The notes: a model not told the origin generated them from the sequence alone. Positions 25,792 through 34,054 are shown, counted from the stretch's first letter. The stretch: DNA of 47,105 nt from Acidobacteriota bacterium (GCA_003223995.1 QHYA01000062.1:1-47105); one strand, 5' to 3'. Numbers and translations: made by a program.

Positions 25792-26850
25792 ATGCGGATC
25801 TCGCGCCGCGTCGCGTGGGGGGTCCTCCTCTCGGCGATCCTGACGGCGGCGCTGCTGCGGCAGTTCCACGAGAGCACGCGCCAGTCGCCGTTGCTACCCG
25901 TGCGCAGTCTCCTGTTCTTCCTTCTGCTAATCCTGTTCCTTCTCTTCCTGCGCGGATGGGGGCAGCGGCAGGAATTCCCCTACGCGGGCGAGTCGCTGCG
26001 CGAGTTCAACCTGCTTTCCATGGTCCCGCTGCTGATCGCGCTCATCGGAGAGAAATGGTTCTCGATCACTTTCTACTCTCCGGTGCTTGCCATCGCCTCG
26101 CGGGCCGGGCTTCCCGAGAGCGTGCTTGCTGCGCTGGGGCTTCTTCTCGGCGGCCTCGGAATCCTCGCAGTCGCTGCGGCGTTGCTGCCCGTGTTTCCCC
26201 GCCTCCGCCCCCTGCTCCGCGACTACCTTTCGGCGAGATCGCTGCTGCAGGGGGTCGCCGGCACTCTCGCGGTTCTCGCGCTGCTGTACGGTCTCCTGGG
26301 AGGGCTCCTGCTCATTCTCGGAGGGAAACACCTCTACCTGCTTCCCTGGTGGTTCGGCTCGTGGGGGGGAATCCGGTTCTCCGGTCAAGCCCTCATCGCT
26401 CTCGGCGAAGAGATCTATTACCGGGGGCTCCCTCAGAGCGAACTGATCTTTCTTCTCCCCGCTCTGGGTCTGCGCAATCCTCTTGCAGCCAGGGTTGTGG
26501 GGATCGGGTTGACCTCGACGCAATTCGCCCTGGAACATATCTCCGGAGACGCGCCGAACGATACATCGGTCTTCCTCTACACGCTGACGGTGGCCATCCT
26601 GCTGGGAAGCCTGCTGGTGACGGTCCGCAGCCTCTACCTCTGCGCCTTCACGCACTTTGCTCTCAATCTCTTTGTGCTGAGAGGGGGGTTGCAGTTCACG
26701 GACCAGTCCGGCCGCCCTATCCTGGACGCCGGGCTCTATATCGTCCTCTACCTGATCCTGATGACGCTGCTGATCTACGCCCGGTTCGGACCCGAGCGTC
26801 GCGAGATCGCCCGGAGGCGATCGAGGGTGGTCACTCCCGCCGCTGGATGA
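25792..26850 (+). CDS. CPBP-family intramembrane metalloprotease
   Basis: 352 residues with about eight membrane helices. The Abi/CPBP motifs are present: 'LGEEIYYRGLPQSEL' (Glu206/Glu207 and the Arg of EExxxR), 'TSTQFALEHIS' (His of motif 2) and 'LCAFTHFALNLFVL' (HxxxN of motif 3). Family members cleave membrane substrates such as prenylated peptides or bacteriocin-related proteins; the substrate here is unknown. The 3' end overlaps the convergent minus-strand gene by 20 bases. A TTGACA sits at 25761 but no matching -10 box was found. Confidence 0.88.
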   Translation: MRISRRVAWGVLLSAILTAALLRQFHESTRQSPLLPVRSLLFFLLLILFLLFLRGWGQRQEFPYAGESLREFNLLSMVPLLIALIGEKWFSITFYSPVLAIASRAGLPESVLAALGLLLGGLGILAVAAALLPVFPRLRPLLRDYLSARSLLQGVAGTLAVLALLYGLLGGLLLILGGKHLYLLPWWFGSWGGIRFSGQALIALGEEIYYRGLPQSELIFLLPALGLRNPLAARVVGIGLTSTQFALEHISGDAPNDTSVFLYTLTVAILLGSLLVTVRSLYLCAFTHFALNLFVLRGGLQFTDQSGRPILDAGLYIVLYLILMTLLIYARFGPERREIARRRSRVVTPAAG

Positions 26851-27904
26851 GCGAGGCGGGGATCTCCCCCGCGACCGTTACTGTCCTTCCGTCCTGTTCG
26901 ATGCGAATGGAGCGGAGGGCGGCCAGAGCCTCCCCATCCGACTGCGCTGTCACCTTCAGAAGCGCGATAACTGCCCGGAGAGAGTCTGCGAAGAGCCCTG
27001 CTTGCTGCTCTCCGCGGCTCCCCGCCTCGCCTCGCACGGAAACTCCTTTGCCCGAGCGGATGGAGACGGCCAAGGTATCGATCTCGGCCACGGCGTCCAC
27101 GGCGGGAGCCGCCTGCGGGGGAACGAGCCTCTTGATGGCCTGCCGGGCGATTTGCGGGTCGGCGGCGACCAGCCATGCCTGACCTCGACCGGAAATGGCT
27201 GAGACAAGCCGCGAAAGCTCCGGATTCACGTTGTCGCTGCTTCGCCCAGCGGAGAGGCGACGCAGTGATTCAGCGACCCACAACCGGTCCCCCCATAGCG
27301 CGATGTTTTTCTCCGGAAAGCAGAGCACCGGCCGGTCTGTGCTCCTCTGATGGCCGGCCTGTCCTTTTTCCGGGGCATTCCGTTCCTTGGGCTCCGGGCC
27401 CAGCATCAGAGTCGCTTCTCCGAGTCGCTCGGTGGACCATCCTCGCTGGGTCAGTCGCTGCGAGAGACCGGCGGGATCGACCCGCCCCCGAACGAGCATG
27501 ACCATCCCTTTCCCTTCGCCCATCTCGCGCCCACCGACCGTGACACGGTCGATGTCCCGATCGAGCCGGAGGCCCGTGGCGGAGAGAAACTCCTCCAGGC
27601 TCCTCCAGACCCTGGGAAACAATGGAATACGATCGCGCATTTTCAGCAGGGACGGGCTGTCACTCAGGGCCGCGACATCGACGAACAAAAGCAGGTTGGC
27701 CTGAGTGGGAACAAGGGGAAGCTCGCCGGGTCCGCGCGAGGAGGCCGGGGGACGGCGGCCCTGCGCTGACGAGGAATGACCATCCGGCACAGCGATGACG
27801 GTGGCCGCCAGGGCAACACTGGCCACCAGGGCGACAGCGGCCGCTGCGGACCAGCGGGCGGAGCGAGACGCCTGGGCGATCGACCGGCGCGGAGCGAGAG
27901 GCAC
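26831..27904 (-). CDS. Exported protein of unknown function (DUF3352-like)
   Basis: 357 residues. One N-terminal hydrophobic segment ('WSAAAAVALVASVALAATVI') acts as signal or anchor. The body alternates beta-strands and helices ('LVPTQANLLLFVDVAALSDS', 'FLSATGLRLDRDIDRVTVGG', 'GQAWLVAADPQIARQAIKRL', 'TVTVAGEIPASLIQRRE'), a pattern like DUF3352 proteins; this is a weak call. It starts 23 bases after the STAS gene on the same strand and may be the last gene of the sigma-54 operon. It converges with the CPBP gene. Confidence 0.6.
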   Translation of the reverse strand: MPLAPRRSIAQASRSARWSAAAAVALVASVALAATVIAVPDGHSSSAQGRRPPASSRGPGELPLVPTQANLLLFVDVAALSDSPSLLKMRDRIPLFPRVWRSLEEFLSATGLRLDRDIDRVTVGGREMGEGKGMVMLVRGRVDPAGLSQRLTQRGWSTERLGEATLMLGPEPKERNAPEKGQAGHQRSTDRPVLCFPEKNIALWGDRLWVAESLRRLSAGRSSDNVNPELSRLVSAISGRGQAWLVAADPQIARQAIKRLVPPQAAPAVDAVAEIDTLAVSIRSGKGVSVRGEAGSRGEQQAGLFADSLRAVIALLKVTAQSDGEALAALRSIRIEQDGRTVTVAGEIPASLIQRRE

Positions 27905-27927
27905 CCCTATATTGTAACCGCCCTCGC

Positions 27928-28305
27928 CTATCGCCCTTCCAGCAGAGCGAGCGCTTCTTCGACCGTGTCCCGAAGCTCGAAGACCGCCGTGAGGCGGATA
28001 ACCTCGAGGATCGAGCGCACCGGAGGCGTCACCCCGGCCAGGATCATCCTCCGTCCGCGGCTTCGCGCCTTCTTGAGAACCGACACGAGCGCCCCCACGC
28101 CGCTGCTGTCGATGAACCGGACTGCAGAGAGATCGATCACGAGATCGACCTCGCCGGTAATCTCCGAGACGACAGCGTGCTTGACTTCGGCGGAGTTCGT
28201 GCTGTCGAGGCTGTCATCCCCCAGAAGCCTAAAGCAGAGGACGCTGCCGCACTGCTCGAAGGTGATCCGCACCCGGGTCTGGCTCGCCGGCGGAAAATCA
28301 TACAT
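27928..28305 (-). CDS. STAS-domain anti-anti-sigma-like protein
   Basis: 125 residues from ATG 28305, which has AGGAGG eight bases upstream; its start lies inside the end of the preceding kinase-like gene. STAS features: 'VLCFRLLGDDSLDSTNSAEV', 'VDLVIDLSAVRFIDSSGVGALVSVLKKAR'. The 'IDSSGVG' motif (Ser67/Ser68) is the phosphorylation site of SpoIIAA/RsbV-type antagonists, which the PP2C phosphatase in the same operon could dephosphorylate. In known circuits the kinase is an RsbW-type protein; none is encoded here. Confidence 0.88.
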   Translation of the reverse strand: MYDFPPASQTRVRITFEQCGSVLCFRLLGDDSLDSTNSAEVKHAVVSEITGEVDLVIDLSAVRFIDSSGVGALVSVLKKARSRGRRMILAGVTPPVRSILEVIRLTAVFELRDTVEEALALLEGR

Positions 28306-29176
28306 GGACCGCCTCCTTTTCATCCGCTACGCTGTCCTTTGGACCCGGTTCGCTCTCCTCGTCTGTCGGGCGGGACCAGGACGGCTGTTCTCTCGCGCTT
28401 TCCGGCTCAGGCGGGATCGAGACCTCGAGCCCCGGAGGTCGATCCGAGGGCTCCTCGCTCCATCGGACGGCCTTCAGCAGGATCAGGAACTCCGTACCGG
28501 CCGTCTCTCGGCGGACGATCAGTTCCCCTCCATGACGCGCGATGAGCGCCGCCGCCAGTCGTTCCTCGGGAACAGGATGCCTTTCGACCAGCACGGCTTC
28601 CGGCGAGTCCCTTTTTCCTTCGATATGAAGCGCGACGGTCTCTGCCTCCCTGTCAGGGGGTCCGACGCGGACCAGCAGCTCTCCCCCACCGGCGCGGCGG
28701 AGTTGCTCCACGAGACTGACCGTGAGAAGGCTGAACGAGGCTTGTAGGGCCCGCCGGTTGAACAGCACCCAGGGAGCGCCCCCGAACCTGGTCACGATCC
28801 TGATGGAAGCGCTCTCGAGCGGCCTTTCCAGAACGCGGAGCAGCGGTTCGAGGGCGGTGAGCAGGTCTTCCCTTCCCATTCCCACCCCTTCCCTGCCATT
28901 CGAGAGATCGCTGACGCGCTGCAGCATGGGTCGCAACCGTTCTGCCGATTTCATCGTCGTTTCGAGGGCCCGGACCATCCGCGCAGGCTTCCTGGACGCC
29001 AGGCCGATCTGCGCGTGCCCGAGCACGGCGGCAAGCGCGTTGTTCATCTCGTGCATGAGCTGCGCGCAGAGCCTTCCGGCCGCAGCCCAGGTGCAGAGAT
29101 CGAGATCGCTCTCCCATCTCTGCTCCGGATCGGGCCTTGCGCGGCGCCGGGCTGACCACCGCAGCCATCCCCTCAT
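28298..29176 (-). CDS. Histidine-kinase-like protein with degenerate ATPase domain
   Basis: 292 residues from ATG 29176, sharing ATGA with the stop of the GTPase-kinase gene. A DHp-like helix pair is present ('AAAGRLCAQLMHEMNNALAAVLGH', His42). The region that should be HATPase ('FNRRALQASFSLLTVSLVEQ' and 'LAAALIARHGGELIVRRETAG') lacks a recognisable N-box Asn, DxGxG and the G2 glycines. It may accept phosphate from the fused kinase, or act as a scaffold or phosphatase. The Pro/Glu-rich tail ('SIPPEPESAREQPSWSRP') looks disordered. The frame extends upstream to 29629 but only as an overlap with the neighbour. Confidence 0.75.
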   Translation of the reverse strand: MRGWLRWSARRRARPDPEQRWESDLDLCTWAAAGRLCAQLMHEMNNALAAVLGHAQIGLASRKPARMVRALETTMKSAERLRPMLQRVSDLSNGREGVGMGREDLLTALEPLLRVLERPLESASIRIVTRFGGAPWVLFNRRALQASFSLLTVSLVEQLRRAGGGELLVRVGPPDREAETVALHIEGKRDSPEAVLVERHPVPEERLAAALIARHGGELIVRRETAGTEFLILLKAVRWSEEPSDRPPGLEVSIPPEPESAREQPSWSRPTDEESEPGPKDSVADEKEAVHV

Positions 29177-31548
29177 TCTCCGACCCCGATCGCCTCGGTG
29201 CCTTCCCTCAGGGTTGCAGCAGGCTCCGGAGGCGACAGGCGCACGGGAAGGTGCACCTTCGCGATCGTGCCGCCGGCGGGCGGGCACTCCAGTTCCAGCC
29301 GGCCGCCATGCTGCAGAAGGATGCCGCGCACCAGAGGAAGACCCAGCCCCAGCCCGCTGGGCTTCGCGGTCAGCATGTCGCCGACCTGCTCGAATCCTTC
29401 CAGCACCCTCTGGCATTCGGATTCCGGAATGCCGGGCCCCTCGTCCCTCACGCTGACGAGAATCATCGATCCGCTCTCCCGAGCGGTTCCTTCGCTTCCG
29501 CGATTCGATTCGCTCCGCGGATCCGTTTCGCGAGCCGCCTCCGGCAGGCCACAACCGACGGTGCGGATCGTCACTTCGATCGTTCCTCCCCTGGGAGAAA
29601 ACTTCACGGCGTTGTCCACCAGGTGCCACAGGGCCAGCCGGAGCAGGTAGCGGTCCGCCACGAGGGGTGCTGGGGCTGCCGGCTGGTACCGGATCCTAAC
29701 CCCCTTTTCCTGGGCACCGCCGGCTGCCTCAGCCAGCACTCCGTCGAGCACCTGTCCGACGTCGAGGTGATCGAAGACCGGCCGGACCCCTCCCTGGCGG
29801 AGCACCCAGAGCTGAATGACCTGTTCGATCATGTCGGCCAGCCTGCGTCCTTCCTGTCGGATGATGGAGTAGAACTCCTTTCTTTCGTCAACGGGATCGG
29901 CCATCGATTCGAGAAGTTCCGCCGTCGTCAGGATTCCGGTCAGAGGCGTCTTCATCTCGTGGGAGATGTTGGATAGGAAACGGTCCTTCATGCCATCCAG
30001 CTCGCGCAGCTTTTCGTAGGTCTCGCGCAACTCCATCGTGCGCGTCCGGACCTCCTCCTCGAGGTGCTCGCTGTAGCTGGCCATCTTCCTGTAGAGCGCT
30101 GCGTTGTCCATGGCGCTCGCCGCCTGCATTGCGAGCAGGGAAAGGAATCGCAGCTCTTCCGGCCCGAGGGTCAAGGGCGCATCCCTGGCGCTGTAGGCGA
30201 CGAGCAGCGCCGGGGGATGCTCGCGGGATCTCACGGGAACGGCCGCCATCCCGCCCACGCCGGCCATCGCCGGATGGCTCTCCCCACCCGGCAGGTCCCA
30301 CTGGACGTCGCGGGCCAGAAAGGGCTCGTCCTCCTCGAGGATCCTCCGAGCGAGGGTCTGGCCCGCCGAGAGGACGCTGTTCGCGGGATCCGACGGCAGA
30401 TTGACCAGGAACAGTTCCTCCAGAGTCTTTGCACCGGGTCTGTCCAGGAGGACGGAGGCGGCGCTGACGGCATGAGCTTCGGCCGCCACCGTGACGAGCC
30501 GCTCCAGCACACGCTTCTCGTCTCGTGTCTGATTCAACTCCCGCACGGAAGCGTGAAGGGCTTCCAGTTCCTTCACGCGTGCCGTGAGGCGGTTCTTCAC
30601 GTCCCGCATCTCGGAATAGTCGCAGGCGATCGCGAGGTTCGCGTTGAGAGAGCGCTGGAGCAGCTCATCCGGAGTGATCGGAGCGTCTTCCGGAATGGAA
30701 CGCCCGGAGGAGCTTGCAGGCTTCGCTTCCCCGACTCCCGCGGCCGGAGCCAACCCTCGGTGCGCCGGCGTCTGCGCGGCGGAGGCCGTTGCTCCAGGCG
30801 CTCTGCCGGCGACCGTCGCCCCCTTCGGAGCGGTCACGTTGCCAGCGGGGGTCGTTTCCCTTCCCCTCTCTTGCGCGGCCGCATCTTCCTTGTCCTTTGG
30901 AAGGAAGGGAGCGAGAGCGCAGGAGACCTGCTCGAGGAGGGCCTCGGGATCGACATGGCCGGTGCGGGCCTCCCCCACCAGACCGCGCAGAATCGCCTGG
31001 ATCGCGGCATGAAACGTCTCGATGACCCCCTGCTTGTGCAACGCAGAGGCGGGGATCCCCGCGATCCCGGACCGCAATTGCTCCTCGACCTGCGCGGGTC
31101 TCAATGCGCCGGGCAAGTCCTGCTTGTTGTATTGGACGATGACGGGAACCTTGGCAGGGTCCAGGCCGGTGGTTCGCATGTTCGCGCGAAGGTTCTCCCA
31201 GGCGGCTCGGTTCTCCGAGACCTTGCCGTGAGAGGAGTCTGCAACGAAGACCACGCCGTCCGCCCCGGACAGCACGAGCCGCCGCGTGGTGTTGTAGCGG
31301 ACCTGTCCAGGGACAGTGTAGAGCTGGACTTTGATCGAATAGCCGAACAACCTGCCGAGATCGAAGGGAAGCAGATCGAAGAACAGAGTCCGGTCGCCGC
31401 TGGTGTTCAGGGAGATGAGCCGCGTGTCGCCCGCCGGATCGGTGATGCGGTGGATCTGCTGGAGGTTGGTCGTCTTTCCCCCCATGGCGGGCCCGTAGTA
31501 GACGAGCTTCGCGACGAGTGTCCGATCGGTGTGGTTCCACTGAGCCAT
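29173..31548 (-). CDS. MglA-like GTPase fused to GAF-sensor histidine kinase
   Basis: 791 residues. Residues 1-195 are an MglA-family small GTPase: P-loop 'YYGPAMGGKTTNL' (Gly19-Thr27), 'YTVPGQ' with Thr78 in place of the usual Asp and Gln82, and 'YNKQDLP' (Asn141, Lys142, Asp144); these positions coincide with Myxococcus MglA numbering as I recall it. A low-complexity Ala/Pro/Gly linker (about 200-285) follows, then a coiled coil, a GAF domain (about 340-480), a second coiled coil ('EHLEEEVRTRTMELRETYEKL'), HisKA 'FLSNISHEMKTPLTG' with His530, and a HATPase domain with 'HLVDNAVKFS', 'VRDEGPGIPE' and 'GLGLGLPLVRG'. All catalytic boxes look intact. No MglB/Roadblock partner is seen. It lies mid-operon, overlapping the degenerate-kinase gene as ATGA. 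GTP/GDP state presumably gates kinase output; this is inference. Confidence 0.9.
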   Translation of the reverse strand: MAQWNHTDRTLVAKLVYYGPAMGGKTTNLQQIHRITDPAGDTRLISLNTSGDRTLFFDLLPFDLGRLFGYSIKVQLYTVPGQVRYNTTRRLVLSGADGVVFVADSSHGKVSENRAAWENLRANMRTTGLDPAKVPVIVQYNKQDLPGALRPAQVEEQLRSGIAGIPASALHKQGVIETFHAAIQAILRGLVGEARTGHVDPEALLEQVSCALAPFLPKDKEDAAAQERGRETTPAGNVTAPKGATVAGRAPGATASAAQTPAHRGLAPAAGVGEAKPASSSGRSIPEDAPITPDELLQRSLNANLAIACDYSEMRDVKNRLTARVKELEALHASVRELNQTRDEKRVLERLVTVAAEAHAVSAASVLLDRPGAKTLEELFLVNLPSDPANSVLSAGQTLARRILEEDEPFLARDVQWDLPGGESHPAMAGVGGMAAVPVRSREHPPALLVAYSARDAPLTLGPEELRFLSLLAMQAASAMDNAALYRKMASYSEHLEEEVRTRTMELRETYEKLRELDGMKDRFLSNISHEMKTPLTGILTTAELLESMADPVDERKEFYSIIRQEGRRLADMIEQVIQLWVLRQGGVRPVFDHLDVGQVLDGVLAEAAGGAQEKGVRIRYQPAAPAPLVADRYLLRLALWHLVDNAVKFSPRGGTIEVTIRTVGCGLPEAARETDPRSESNRGSEGTARESGSMILVSVRDEGPGIPESECQRVLEGFEQVGDMLTAKPSGLGLGLPLVRGILLQHGGRLELECPPAGGTIAKVHLPVRLSPPEPAATLREGTEAIGVGE

Positions 31549-31572
31549 GAGCGCTTTCCCTGAGGGGCCTGG

Positions 31573-31794
31573 CTAGTTGAAGACCATGTAGCGGCTCATC
31601 GCGTAGATGAAGCGCCTCGTATCCATCGGGATAGCGAGGATCTCCTCGCCGAGGTAAATGATGCGCTCCCGCTCCACGTTCCGGAACTGCGCGGCAACCT
31701 CCGCGGCGACGCGGTTGATCAGAACGTCGAGGTCCCGCTTCGCCAGGGGGCGCAGTTGCACCGGTGTCTCCTGTGACATCCTCTTTCCAGCCAT
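31573..31794 (-). CDS. Small conserved-looking protein, unknown function
   Basis: 73 residues from ATG 31794, with GGGAGG eight bases upstream. A GTG at 31818 overlapping the receiver's TGA (GTGA) is an alternative. The sequence is 'LAKRDLDVLINRVAAEVA', then 'IIYLGEEILAIPMDTRRFIYAMSRYMVFN', suggesting a helix followed by strands and an aromatic-rich end. It is too short for a Roadblock/LC7 domain. It sits 25 bases upstream of the GTPase-kinase gene, so a regulatory partner role is possible but unsupported by homology. Confidence 0.62.
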   Translation of the reverse strand: MAGKRMSQETPVQLRPLAKRDLDVLINRVAAEVAAQFRNVERERIIYLGEEILAIPMDTRRFIYAMSRYMVFN

Positions 31795-31814
31795 CGGCTG
31801 TCCTCCCTGTTGTT

Positions 31815-32207
31815 TCACTGGCTGCCCGCTTTTCTCTGCCTTTCGAGCAAGGCCCGGATCTTCGTGATGAGCTCCGTCGGGCTGTAGGGCTTCGAAAGGA
31901 AATCATCAGCGCCCAGCTCGATCCCGCGCGCGCGGTCGCTCTCCTGCCCCTTCGCCGAGAGCAGAATGATCGGCACGTCCTTCAGCGACTCCTCTCGCCG
32001 GATCGCTTCGCAGGTCGCAAAGCCGTCCTGATTCGGCATCATGACATCCAAGCAGATCAGGTCCGGTCGGCTGTCCTTGACCTTCTCCATGCACTCCACT
32101 CCGTCCACGGCAACGTCGGCTTCGAATCCGGCACGCTCGAGCAGGTACTGAAGAGGACGCCGGATGAAGGCATCGTCATCGACAACGAGGATCCTGGGCC
32201 GGCTCAT
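31815..32207 (-). CDS. CheY-like single-domain response regulator
   Basis: 130 residues, almost only a receiver domain. 'ILVVDDDAFIRRPLQYLL' supplies the acidic pocket, the phosphoacceptor is Asp54 in 'LICLDVMMPNQDG', the switch Thr/Ser position reads 'LLSAKG', and the conserved Lys is in 'FLSKPYSP'. No output domain follows, so it works by protein contact. Its ATG overlaps the PP2C stop (TGATG). It is the natural receiver for the fused kinase two genes downstream. Confidence 0.94.
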   Translation of the reverse strand: MSRPRILVVDDDAFIRRPLQYLLERAGFEADVAVDGVECMEKVKDSRPDLICLDVMMPNQDGFATCEAIRREESLKDVPIILLSAKGQESDRARGIELGADDFLSKPYSPTELITKIRALLERQRKAGSQ

Positions 32208-33466
32208 CACGCTCCTCTCAGGCGTTTCACGACAACCACCGTGATGTCGTCGGCAGCCGCCGGGGAGTGAGTGAAGGTCGCGACCGCATCGAACACGGCG
32301 TCCCTCGCCTCCACACTCGTCCGCTCCGAGACGGATTGCAGCAGCCGCCTCAGCCGCTCCATTCCGAACATCTCTCCCAGGGGTGAGCGCGCTTCGAGGA
32401 CGCCGTCGGTGAAGAGAACGAGCATGTCGCCGCGCTCGATGCGCACCCGCCTCTCCTGATAGCGGGCATCCTCGACGATGCCGAGCCCCGGCCCGCCGCC
32501 GGCGAGCTTCTCGAAGCCGCCTCCGGCGGCTCGAAGAAGAAGAGGGGGGTGGTGCCCGGCATTGCAGTACCGGAGCTCGCCTCCCTCCTGGAGCACGCCG
32601 TAGAAGGCCGTCACGAAAAGCCCGGGCCCGCCCAGGTCCTCGCAGAGGATGTCGTTGGCCCTGCGGGCCACTGTCCTCGGGGACAGCGAGCGCTCGGCGA
32701 TCACCTTCACAACGCAGCGGGTGATCACCATGCCGATCGCCGCCCCGATGTTGTGACCGGAGACATCGGCCACGACGATCCCCATCTTCCCTCCGGGCAG
32801 GGCGACGTAGCCGTAATAGTCCCCCCCGGCCTGCTCGGCGGCGCGGACGGCGCCGGCGATATCGAAGCCGGCAAGGGCGGGCTGTGCGGTTGGAAGAAGA
32901 CTCTGTTGGATCTGCCGCGCGATCTCCAGCTCCCGCCGGACCCGCTCGTTCTCCTGCATCCTCCGGGCGAGCCGGCCGTTCTCGATGAAGACCCCGGCCA
33001 GACCGGCGATCGTCGTGATCAGCTTCAAATCCCCGGCGGTGAACGCCGCATCGTCACGGCCCAGGACGATCTGCCCCACCGCGCCGCTTGCGGAGGGCAT
33101 CGGCGCTGACAGTAGACTCCAGCGCCCGGAGCCCTCTCCGTCGATCAGCATCCCTCGGCCGGTCAGCATCGCTCCATGAGCCTCCGCGAGACGGCGGGCC
33201 TCCTCACCGGCCTCGGCCGCAAGGCTCCAGCTCCCGCCATCCGCTTGATGGAGAAAGACGCATCCGGACCTGGCCCGAGTGATCGAGGCCGCTTCCTGAA
33301 GGACGCGCCAGCAGATCTCCTCGGCGACGAACACTCCTGTGAGGGACCCCGCGAGCCGGTACAGCAGGTTCACCTCCTCGTACCGCTCGAGGATCTCCCG
33401 GCACAGGCTTTCGACCTCGGGAGCCGGCGCAACCCCCGGATCGGCGAGGGAGGACGAGGACCCCAC
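32207..33466 (-). CDS. GAF-domain PP2C (SpoIIE/RsbU-type) phosphatase
   Basis: 419 residues from GTG 33466, directly after the upstream stop (TGAGTG), with GGGAGGAG as ribosome site. A GAF-like sensor covers about 25-170 ('ARSGCVFLHQADGGSWSLAA'). A short coiled coil leads into the SpoIIE domain (about 185-415) with the metal-binding Asp motifs 'GGDYYGY', 'VVADVSGHNIG', 'LFTDGVLEARSP' and 'ADDITVVVV'. Family members dephosphorylate STAS antagonists; the STAS protein at the end of the operon is the obvious substrate. Confidence 0.93.
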   Translation of the reverse strand: MGSSSSLADPGVAPAPEVESLCREILERYEEVNLLYRLAGSLTGVFVAEEICWRVLQEAASITRARSGCVFLHQADGGSWSLAAEAGEEARRLAEAHGAMLTGRGMLIDGEGSGRWSLLSAPMPSASGAVGQIVLGRDDAAFTAGDLKLITTIAGLAGVFIENGRLARRMQENERVRRELEIARQIQQSLLPTAQPALAGFDIAGAVRAAEQAGGDYYGYVALPGGKMGIVVADVSGHNIGAAIGMVITRCVVKVIAERSLSPRTVARRANDILCEDLGGPGLFVTAFYGVLQEGGELRYCNAGHHPPLLLRAAGGGFEKLAGGGPGLGIVEDARYQERRVRIERGDMLVLFTDGVLEARSPLGEMFGMERLRRLLQSVSERTSVEARDAVFDAVATFTHSPAAADDITVVVVKRLRGA

Positions 33467-33802
33467 TCACTCCTCCCGGTCCGATGAGAAAATCTCGGAG
33501 AGGAATCTGTCGTCCCGCAAGTTCATCCTGCCGAGGATGATCCTGCCGTCTGGACGGACCCGCCGGCAGAGCCACGTCATCGGGTCCTTCTCCCCTGCCG
33601 GGGCCGCCTCATTCTCCAGGAAGAAGTCCGCGATCCTCTCCTCGCTTGAGGCTGCCAGGACCCAGGTGTCGAGGATCCAGGAGTCCGGGCCCTTCCCGTT
33701 GGAAGAGGGGCTGCCGCCGACGACGATCGCGTCTACCGGCTTGCTGCGGGTGATAGGGCGTTCTCGGATCACGGAATTCCATTCGGCCGACTGGGTCTTC
33801 AT
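33467..33802 (-). CDS. Hypothetical protein, first gene of the sigma-54 operon
   Basis: 111 residues. No signal peptide, membrane helix or known motif. The N-terminal third is polar ('MKTQSAEWNSVIRERPITRSK'), followed by 'DSWILDTWVLAASSEERIADFFL' and 'DPMTWLCRRVRPDGRIILGRMNL', a beta-rich pattern. The gene begins about 70 bases after the likely sigma-54 start site, and its stop abuts the PP2C start. Being first in the operon, it may sense or modulate the pathway. Confidence 0.7.
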   Translation of the reverse strand: MKTQSAEWNSVIRERPITRSKPVDAIVVGGSPSSNGKGPDSWILDTWVLAASSEERIADFFLENEAAPAGEKDPMTWLCRRVRPDGRIILGRMNLRDDRFLSEIFSSDREE

Positions 33803-33884
33803 CGATCCCCCCCTTCGTGAATGGCTGCCTCAACCAACCGCCTGTGCAAACACCTGGGTCGCTCGGCGATGGCGTCTCACAAGG

Positions 33885-33899
33885 GCAAGGTACGTGCCA
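33885..33899 (-). promoter_or_regulatory. Sigma-54 (RpoN) promoter of the signalling operon
   Basis: On the minus strand the sequence reads TGGCACGTACCTTGC, a full match to the TGGCAC-N5-TTGC core with the -24 GG and -12 GC. It lies 83-97 bases upstream of the first gene of the operon (start 33802), in the correct orientation, and the neighbouring upstream gene encodes a sigma-54 activator carrying GAFTGA. Transcription would start near 33873. Confidence 0.85.
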
Positions 33900-33967
33900 T
33901 TCCCTGCACTCATCCATGTGGCCCTCCCTAATGACTCTTTATGAAGGATTTAGTGGGCGAGATGACT

Positions 33968-34034
33968 CTGACAGTTTCGGTGGAACGAGACCTGCGGGCT
34001 GACAGGAAGTGACCGCCTATGGACACTCAGTGTC
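33968..34034. promoter_or_regulatory. Candidate enhancer sites for the NtrC-type activator
   Basis: CTGACAG occurs at 33968-33974 and 33999-34005, 31 bp (about three helical turns) apart. A perfect palindrome GACAC-TCA-GTGTC lies at 34022-34034. All are about 70-135 bp upstream of the sigma-54 promoter, the usual distance for enhancer binding. The palindrome could instead be a terminator stem of the activator gene, which ends at 34055. Confidence 0.4.
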
Positions 34035-34054
34035 TGGTCGGTCGAACAGGGCGG

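Noticed and set aside
30064..31563. 499-aa plus-strand ORF opposite the GTPase-kinase
   Set aside because: Antisense shadow of a gene with complete catalytic motifs.
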